A DNA stretch of 64,000 nt from Prostheceraeus crozeri (Eukaryota; Platyhelminthes; Polycladida; Euryleptidae), in contig CAJQUW010003149.1 in the NCBI GenBank assembly GCA_907163375.1, forward strand, positions 1 to 64,000, given 5' to 3'. Under the pieces are notes generated by a model. It saw only the letters and a list, made by a program, of their open reading frames with translations. It was not told the origin of the DNA and did not search any database. A program made the translations under genes and the position numbers. Position 1 is the first letter of the stretch; every line of letters starts with the position of its first letter. This document shows positions 57,485 through 64,000 of this stretch, one piece after another.

Positions 57485-58285
57485 TTTAACTCAAAAAAGT
57501 GTTCAGCAGATTTAGACAAAATTAATAATCATTTAGAAAATTTGACAGCGATTTTGGGTTCATCAAAATTTAGTACGACGTTAAAAATTATAACAACTAC
57601 TTCATCACACACTTGTAATTTAGAACCCATTCTACATTTGGAACAAAATAAAAATTATCAAATTGCATTGACTAGTTTCTCTACATTTAACACTATTCAA
57701 AACGTTATCAAAGATGTGAATGATCAATTTAGATATTCTACTGATAAAGGCAAAACATGGAAAATACTAACTTTTCTTCCTGGTTCTTACGAAGTTGAAT
57801 CAATATCAAATGAAATTAAGAGACATTTAGGTATACCATTTAAAGATAAGAAACAATTACATTTTGCAGTTGAACCGGCAGTTAATAAATTTTCTCTTAC
57901 TTAAGACGAAAATCATCAAGTTGATTTTAATCATAATAGATCATTGTCAAAGCTATTAGGATTTAATAAACAAACCTATAGTCAAGGTTATCATTTAGGT
58001 GAGAAGATTCCAAAAATAACTGAAATAAATTCAATTGTTGTACATTGTGACATTATTGAAGGAGGATATATAAATGGTAAATTGTCAAATTTAATATTCA
58101 GTTTTCCAGCTTTTACTGTACCCATTGGTTATAGATTAAATGTATTTCCCCAAACATTAATATATTTCCCTATTACAAGAAAAACTATTAACAACATTAA
58201 CATTAGAATCACTGATGAGAAAGGACAAGAAATAAATTTTGGAGGTGAAGAGATTATGATAGATCTTTTGGTTCGGGAGGTATAA
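57485..58285 (+). pseudogene. putative penton-like jelly-roll capsid protein
   Basis: A frame of about 266 codons broken by one in-frame TAA at 57902-57904; both halves are in the same phase. I see no ATG at its start. The product has LEQNKNYQIALTSFSTFNTI, then SYEVESISNEIKRHLG, then ending in RITDEKGQEINFGGEEIMID and LLVREV. A beta-rich protein of this size ending in a 'TDxxGxxxxFGGE' strand pair is common in Polinton-type loci of invertebrates, where a single jelly-roll (penton) role is likely; I assign this by resemblance only. The stop codon lies in the first of three tandem hairpins. Confidence 0.55.
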
Positions 58286-58333
58286 ACTCCCGTTCGGGAG
58301 GCATAAACTCCCGTTCGAGAGGTATAAACTCCC
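58275..58333. repeat. three tandem hairpins, 21-bp period
   Basis: GGGAG-GTATAAA-CTCCC at 58275-58291, GGGAG-GCATAAA-CTCCC at 58296-58312 and GAGAG-GTATAAA-CTCCC at 58317-58333, separated by GTTC. The first loop carries the TAA stop of the capsid-like frame. They may act in 3' end formation or be another mobile hairpin family. Confidence 0.8.
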
Positions 58334-58413
58334 ACGCGAAGCTAGAGAAGTTTAATTTTCTTCTTCTTCTTTTAAAATAAAAATAAAATAAAAATAAATT
58401 TTTTTATTAAAAA

Positions 58414-59181
58414 ATGAGTGAAGTACCCCCATTAAACAAAAAAAAACTTAAATTTAATCATCATCCAAATTTATCTAATAAAGTTTTGTCAGTTATTTGC
58501 GGAAGATCAGGTTGTGGAAAAACGTATCTATTATTTAAAATTTTAACGACTCCAAATTTTTTGGATTATAACAATCTTATAATTTATACAACAACGGCAG
58601 AACAACCCGTCTATCAATTTTTAAAATATGGATTTGAAAATAATCTTAAAAAAACAGCAATTGCTTCATTATTCAAAGAATATGAAAAATCTGAAGATGA
58701 AGAAGAAATAAGTTCGTGGTGTGAAGAAGCAGCAAAAAATAATCAGTTAGTAGAATCTAATAAAAATAAGCATATAAAAATAAAATTAATAGATGATAGT
58801 GGTAATATGCAAGATCCTAGTAAACTAGATAAAACAATGAAACATTGTGTAATTTTTGATGATTGTGTTAATGATAGAAATCAGTCAGTTCAGAGAAATT
58901 ATTTTACAAGAGGTAGACATAATAACTGTAGTGTTTTTTATTTAACACAAAGTATGTATTCATTAGACGGAAGTGTTATTAGAAAGAATGCAAATATATT
59001 TATACTATTTGAAATAAATGCAAGAAACTTAAGTGATTTGTTAAGAGATTTATGTGTAAGAAATAAAGATGAATTTAAACAATCGTGTAACAATGCTTGG
59101 TCAAAAGATTATGGCTTCATTACAATTAATATTGATAAAAAAATTCATGAAAGAGTTATAGAAAATATTTTCGCGGAGTGA
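58414..59181 (+). CDS. FtsK/HerA-type DNA packaging ATPase
   Basis: A 255-residue intact frame from the ATG at 58414. Walker A is GRSGCGKT at residues 30-37; Walker B is CVIFDDC around 145-151. A sensor-like stretch FYLTQSMYSLD lies near 172. Length and motif spacing fit the A32-like packaging ATPases of Polintons, adintoviruses and large DNA viruses, which drive viral DNA into capsids with ATP. It follows the capsid-like gene by about 130 bp and converges with the polymerase gene. No damage seen. This is one of the best-preserved genes of the element. Confidence 0.88.
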   Translation: MSEVPPLNKKKLKFNHHPNLSNKVLSVICGRSGCGKTYLLFKILTTPNFLDYNNLIIYTTTAEQPVYQFLKYGFENNLKKTAIASLFKEYEKSEDEEEISSWCEEAAKNNQLVESNKNKHIKIKLIDDSGNMQDPSKLDKTMKHCVIFDDCVNDRNQSVQRNYFTRGRHNNCSVFYLTQSMYSLDGSVIRKNANIFILFEINARNLSDLLRDLCVRNKDEFKQSCNNAWSKDYGFITINIDKKIHERVIENIFAE

Positions 59182-59261
59182 TAAAAATATACAAATATAG
59201 TGTTATAATATTTTTTTATTTTATGTATATATCAAATTTGTCTATCTTGGAAATTAGAAAA
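59182..59261. terminator. convergent 3' intergenic region
   Basis: An 80-bp AT-rich gap separates the 3' ends of the ATPase and polymerase genes. It contains TATAATATTTTTTTATTTTA, which may carry polyadenylation signals for both strands. No hairpin is clear. Confidence 0.3.
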
Positions 59262-62200
59262 TTAAAAAGGTTCAGTAGTTATTCCATCAGGTAAAATTTT
59301 TCTTTTATCATCAAATGGATCTAATGCTAATTTATGTTCTTCTTTTAAATACATGTTATGTTTTTTTGAATTAAGTCTATAATTACATGCTGTTTTTATT
59401 TCATTATTAAATAATACATTTTTATAATCTTGAAATGTTATTTGATTAGCCACTGATGCCTTTGAAATTCCTTTTAATGTTTTATGTGTTTTAATATTAT
59501 TAGTTGTATCATAACAGTAACATTTAGATTTTAAAAATATAGCTTCTGTTATGAAATCTTCATTTCCTTCTAATTCATCTTTTACTTTACATAAATCAGA
59601 AGGATGAATGATATCTTTTATTTTATCTATTTCTTCATCAAGTGTAGAATTATACGGTATTGTTAATTCTAAGAAAACGGAATCGGTATCTGTAAAGTGT
59701 AATTTATAGTTTTTGCCATAAGCAGGTGCTAAATAATCATATATAAATTTATACATAAATAGTTTAGCTAATTCTAATACAGTGAATCCAATGAAATTAA
59801 ACTTATCATGTTTTACGCTAATTCGACGTAAATGTACAGCACATAGTTCATCACTAAATCTAGTAGTTCTTTTATATGTAGGTTTCCTTGTTAAATTTTG
59901 AAACCTATCTTTATCATAAACTATTTCAATATTTTGTCTATTACGCACATTTTCTAAAGTCTTACCATAAAATGCATTATTCATTAATTTGAAGAACACG
60001 TTTCCAAAATCATCTTTATTTCTTTTAGCTATTTTACGTTTTTCAATATTGAACTCTATATAATTTTTTAACCACCTAGATTTTTGATAAAATAGTTTTC
60101 GATGTATTTTGGTGGGAATCATTCCATGATCTAAATACCAATCTAGCATTCTTCCTTCAACAACATACTTTCCTTTATTGCTTTGTGTTAACATTAGTTT
60201 TTTTGTTGGTCTGTATTTTTTAGGAATTAAAGATTTTTGATAATCTGAAAAATCTTCTATATTAGGAATTTTGTTTTCGGGACAGAAAGGAAAATATTTT
60301 GTTTTATCTTTTATTTCATCAGGATATACTAAATCAACTTCATATATATAACCATGATTATAATTTCCATCATATGTTTTTTGATAATCTAGAACGGGCG
60401 AAGCCCTAGTAGACATCTCTGATGTCGTACAAATATTACACCATGACATTTCACCTGTTGGTAATTCTTGTATCATGCAAGAAGAATATAAGCTATTAAA
60501 ATCATAATATAACAAATAGTTTTCTCTCATGAATTCATCAATTGCATTTTCACGTTCTACTCCTTCTCGTTTCGTTCGAAAAATTTCTAATATTTTTTCT
60601 TTTTCTTCTGGAGATAAAGGTTTCATTATTCCATAATCATCAGGATTTACTTTCTTATTATAACATTTAACATATCTATTACCTAAAACTGATGAAACTC
60701 CACCTCTAATTCCAGATTCAAAAAATAATAATTTATCATATGTATTTTCTTTATAATGTTTAAGTTTAACGGACTTTGTCCTAGAGCCATCGGCTTGAAC
60801 ATTTGTATGTTTTAATCCTGCTAACCATGTTAAACCTGGTGTAGAATAACAATAACATGGATCTATTCCGTAATATTCTAAACACATATCACGAAAGTTT
60901 TCAAAAAGATCAGCTAGTATTAATACATCTATCTGTAGATATTTCATTGTATAATCATACATTGTTTTACAATTTAACTCTCTCCAATTTTTTTCAGCTT
61001 CTGCATAGTCCTCGTCAGATAATTTTGATTGTTTTAATGTTGATTTAAATTTATTTATTGGAGGAAGTTGTTTTTCTTCCATAATTTTATTCACAGAATT
61101 AAAATCAGTCTTCGACTGTGAACCACAGGTTTTATCTCCAGTTATATCAGTCTTCGACTGTGAGCCGCAGGCTATATACTCATACGGAAATATTCCTTTT
61201 AAAGGTTTTAAATTATATTTATTTAATATTTTACATTGTTCAGGTTTCAAAGTTTTTCCCATAACATCTAATGAATAAGGAGTAAAAAATCTAAATGCAT
61301 CTAAAATTCTAATGCAACCTAATTGCATTGAAAAATATTCTTCTTCTGTTTTACATAGTACATTTATTTGTTGCTGTTGTAATTTTTCAGATGAAAATAA
61401 ATCTTTCATTACTAGATGGAAATCATATTTAGAACCATTATAGAAATATAGAGGAACAAAGTTATATTTAAATTTATTAGCATTAAGATTACAAGAATTA
61501 TGTGCTGCACCTCTATATAATCCATTTAGATGATCATGATCTTTTACCTTATCAAGATATCTACCTTTGCCATTTTTATAATTTTTTGTAAATTCTTTTC
61601 CACAGTAATAACATTTTGTTTCATTAATAAAATTTAATTTTTCTTTTTCTGTTAATGGCATCATCGGTATATTTGTTTCAAGCAATTGTGAAAAGCGACC
61701 TTGTAATTCTTCTACTTTCTTTGTAAACATTTCTGAACTATCTTCACCATAGTATTGATAATATTCTGATTTAAATAATTCAGGATAATTTGAATGAATG
61801 TACATTCCCCAACATAATGGTTTTTGTTCAAATAAATATTTTTCTTTACTTTGTTCAGATGCACTTTTTTCATAATTACAAACCGAAGGTTCTAGGGCTT
61901 GGCCCGTACCATTTTCAGAATTATCATTTTTAGAATCGGGTGAAGCCCTGGAACTTTCCGTTCGATTTTGTGTCATATTAACATTATATGCTTCGAAATC
62001 ACAATAAATAGTAAAGGGTACTTTATTTTTAAAATACCATTTATTATATTCTAAATAATCATCTTTTGGAAATGTGTTTCTGACTGCTTCATTTCGTTGG
62101 CAATTCTCCAAATGTCTATTCATTTCTTCTTTAGTTCTAAAGCTCGTCATACATTGGAGACAAGGAAAATTAGCATTATCTGAAGTTTTTGTAAATATAG

Positions 62201-63901
62201 AAACATCTTTACACAATATAAAATGACCCTGATAATATAATATATTCGCTTGTGCTGGCTGTTTTGTCTGTTCTAGTTTTTCAAATTTATCTTGATATAT
62301 TTCATGTGTTTCATCAATTTCTTTTGTAAGATTAAATGTATTTCGATGAAAATTTTGATTTAATATTTGTAACTGATAACTATATTCTTTATCATATTGT
62401 TCTTTATATTGTTGTAGACATTTTTTTAAAGATTCATTTATTTTTTGATTGGTTTCATTTTCTTCATTATTTAATTCTTTATTGTCTTCATTTGTTTTTT
62501 GAATTGTTTCTATCTTATTTTGATATTTATGGCCATATTCTTGTACTAATATTTTTGTTTGTTGTTGATAATCTGTTTTACATTTTTGTAAAATTTCATT
62601 TAAATTTTGTAATTTTTGTTGACATTCTAAAAATAAAGATAAATAATCGGAATCATAATCATAATTATAATTACGTCCTTTATAATTATTATGACTAATC
62701 ATTATTGGTGATAATGTTTTTATAATTTCAAATTTTTCAGTACATATTATATTTCCTTGGTAAAAAATATTATGATGCATGTAATTTCCCCTATCATTAT
62801 ATACTATTTCTGATTGACATAAATTTTTATTATTCAAATAAAATTTTTTTGAATCTGAGTAAAGTGGAGTAATTTTACCAATAGAAACATAATTCACATT
62901 TAATTCAAAAACATTTACTTCTATTAAATTTTTATTCTTTTTATGAAACTTTTTTAACCTATTATAATCATATGGAAATTCATCTAAGCCATCAGAAAGA
63001 TCAAATTCATTTATGTATTCTTCTTTATTATAATGACTTAGTCTTTCTTTATGATATTTTGCAGGATGTAAATGTGCTATAATACTCCACAGAAAACAAT
63101 AATCATCTTCATTTTTTATGTTGATTATTTGTGGTGAACTGAAAGGTAAAGGAACATAACTACCACCAGTATTATTTTTATATTTATCAATTACTATTTT
63201 CTTAGATAGTATTTTAACAAATCTCCAACCAGATTCACGTAACTGGGCTTCAATTATACAATTTTCTAATTTAAGTATCATTGATTCAAATATGGGTTGT
63301 ATATCATTTACATTATGAATTTCTTGTGAATTTGTAAAATGTCCTTGTATTATTTCTTCAGGAATTCCATCAGGTCCATTTTTTGTATAAAGTACTTCTA
63401 CATTCATATAACATTTGAAAGATTTCTTAAATATTTTGAAAAAGTTTTTTAATACATTATAAAAAGTTTCATCGGTTTCATTATGTTCAACGGGTGAAGC
63501 CCTGGAACCTTCGGTTCGAACAGACTGATAAAATAAATATTTTATATCTGTTACGGCTTCATCAAATTCATCTATTCCGTTAAATTCATCAGTATCGCTA
63601 AATAAATATCTTCCATCTGGTGCGGGCGAAGCCCTAGAACCTTCGGTTCGTAGGGTCTCATCTTCACTATTAAAAACTTTTTTATATTCCGAATGTGAAT
63701 AATCATCAAACATTTTTTTAACTTTTATATCAGTAGGTAATGTTTCTAGATAGTTTTTATAACTATTTAATTTTAATATATTTCCTTCATCAACTCGATC
63801 TACATTTTGTAAATGCAATTTACTATTTAAATGAGATTGATAACTTCTTTTTGTTTGCAACTTTTTTTACATAAGACACAATAAAACTTGGTATTTTCCA
63901 T
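59262..63901 (-). CDS. protein-primed family B DNA polymerase
   Basis: The open frame has 1532 codons from 63860; the natural start may be the ATG at 63901, whose frame (KFYCVLCKK, the Cys half of a C2H2 finger) joins the long frame only across a run of seven A at about 63872-63878. Domains (positions from 63860): the Maverick-type N-terminal region EDDYCFLWSIIAHLHP at 251-266; coiled coil about 405-535; a C2H2 finger CLQCMTSFRTKEEMNRHLEN at 567-586; 3'-5' exonuclease motifs CDFEAY (620), YNGSKYDFHL (807) and YLQIDVLILAD (974); an endonuclease VII-like zinc motif CYYCGKEF with DHDHLNGLYRGAAHNSCN (750-791); polymerase motif A YYDFNSLYSS (1119), B KLMNNAFYGK (1291), C DTDS (1391). It copies the linear element using a protein primer. 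Eight hairpin elements are inserted in frame between the motifs. Confidence 0.92.
60396..60426. repeat. double-hairpin element, copy 2 (variant second stem)
   Basis: GGGCGAAGCCC (60396-60406) and GACATC-TCT-GATGTC (60412-60426). The first hairpin is the common one; the second has a different 6-bp stem that is still perfectly paired. It encodes SEMSTRASP (minus strand) just after polymerase motif A. Confidence 0.82.
60771..60796. repeat. double-hairpin element, copy 3 (both stems variant)
   Basis: GGAC-TTT-GTCC (60771-60781), then TA, then GAGCC-ATC-GGCTT (60784-60796, one G-T pair). The architecture matches the other copies although both stems differ. It encodes ADGSRTKS on the minus strand, with GSR in the same frame as the common copies. 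Confidence 0.78.
61106..61131. repeat. double-hairpin element, copy 4
   Basis: CAGTC-TTC-GACTG (61106-61118), then AACC-ACA-GGTT (61121-61131). It encodes one CGSQSKTD on the minus strand, upstream of exonuclease motif III. Confidence 0.8.
61148..61173. repeat. double-hairpin element, copy 5
   Basis: CAGTC-TTC-GACTG (61148-61160), then AGCC-GCA-GGCT (61163-61173). Compared with copy 4, an A-T pair of the second stem is replaced by G-C on both sides. It encodes the second CGSQSKTD, 14 residues from the first. Confidence 0.8.
61881..61905. repeat. double-hairpin element, copy 6 (reverse orientation)
   Basis: AACC-GAA-GGTT (61881-61891), then CTA, then GGGC-TTG-GCCC (61895-61905). It is inverted relative to the other polymerase copies and so encodes a different peptide, GTGQALEP, still in frame. 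Confidence 0.82.
61938..61963. repeat. double-hairpin element, copy 7
   Basis: GGGTGAAGCCC (61938-61948, one G-T pair), then GAAC-TTTCC-GTTC (61951-61963). It encodes RTESSRASP. It lies 32 bp from copy 6, between exonuclease motifs I and II. Confidence 0.8.
63492..63517. repeat. double-hairpin element, copy 8
   Basis: GGGTGAAGCCC (63492-63502), then TG, then GAACC-TTC-GGTTC (63505-63517). It encodes RTEGSRASP in the acidic N-terminal part of the polymerase. Confidence 0.85.
63624..63649. repeat. double-hairpin element, copy 9
   Basis: GGGC-GAA-GCCC (63624-63634), then TA, then GAACC-TTC-GGTTC (63637-63649). This is the best consensus copy and encodes the same RTEGSRASP peptide as copy 8, 44 residues nearer the N-terminus. 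Confidence 0.85.
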
Positions 63902-64000
63902 TTTTTTATATTTTTAGAGAAAATTTAAGAAAAAATTTGGTTTTTTAATTTTAGATATAAACATTCTAATATCAAGTACTTGAGTGTTATTTTATATTAT
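63902..64000 (-). promoter_or_regulatory. AT-rich leader of the polymerase gene
   Basis: The last 99 bp of the window are almost pure A and T and lie upstream of the polymerase start. No clear TATA box can be singled out in such a background. The element continues beyond the window. Confidence 0.3.

Larger units (their letters stand above)
55374..64000. mobile_element. Polinton/Maverick (adintovirus-like) element, partial
   Basis: A very AT-rich block with tightly packed intronless genes: five on the plus strand and, convergent with them, a protein-primed DNA polymerase on the minus strand. Polymerase, packaging ATPase and a putative jelly-roll protein together point to Polinton/adintovirus. 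No integrase, double-jelly-roll major capsid or protease is seen in the visible 8.6 kb; they may lie right of the window or be absent. Three genes carry a stop or frameshift, so this copy is a partly decayed endogenous element. Confidence 0.8.

Noticed and set aside
62336..62698. 120-codon plus-strand frame with many Phe and Tyr
   Set aside because: Antisense of the coiled-coil part of the polymerase; its composition is the complement of Glu/Lys/Gln codons.

Overview
The window is eukaryotic, almost certainly from an invertebrate animal, and it is essentially a transposon graveyard. I found no conserved host gene, rRNA or tRNA. The animal assignment rests on the mix of families (THAP-type P elements, piggyBac, hAT, mariner, pogo/Tigger, Penelope, Ty3/gypsy, Polinton/Maverick) and on spliceosomal introns with GT..AG ends. 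The species cannot be named from sequence alone; a marine invertebrate is a guess.

Layout. 1-1.9 kb is an AT-rich minisatellite. 2.1-4.1 kb is a peculiar, non-protein-like stretch packed with small hairpins that share a GATAGC loop but have different stems. 4.5-6.9 kb is a satellite array with G-runs. 7.7-32.8 kb is one nested stack: a THAP/P element (P2) was hit by a Tigger-like element (8609-9720) and by a hAT element (hAT-A, 9744-30350). hAT-A in turn received a mariner, a piggyBac, a small hAT and a second P element (P1, 12764-24392). P1 then received a Ty3/gypsy element and another hAT (hAT-B). Most insertions have visible target-site duplications, and at four of them the host reading frame closes exactly when the insert is ignored. 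33-46 kb holds decayed hAT, MULE, gypsy-integrase, mariner and piggyBac-like pieces. 46.5-51.9 kb holds a pogo/Tigger element and a Penelope-like element. 53.9-55.4 kb holds hAT and gypsy fragments.

55.4 kb to the end is a compositionally different, very AT-rich Polinton/Maverick (adintovirus-like) element, cut by the window edge. Small genes on the plus strand (a membrane-active-type protein, two small unknown proteins, a putative jelly-roll capsid protein, a packaging ATPase) converge on a 1532-residue protein-primed family B DNA polymerase on the minus strand. Three genes are damaged by a frameshift or stop, but the polymerase frame is open over its whole catalytic part.

The most interesting signal is inside this last element. 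Short GC-rich double-hairpin elements are scattered through it, and eight copies lie in frame inside the polymerase gene, always between catalytic motifs. They occur in both orientations, with stems that vary but stay complementary. They behave like the protein-coding palindromic elements of Rickettsia or the double-hairpin elements of some mitochondrial genomes. I know of no description of such elements in a Polinton.
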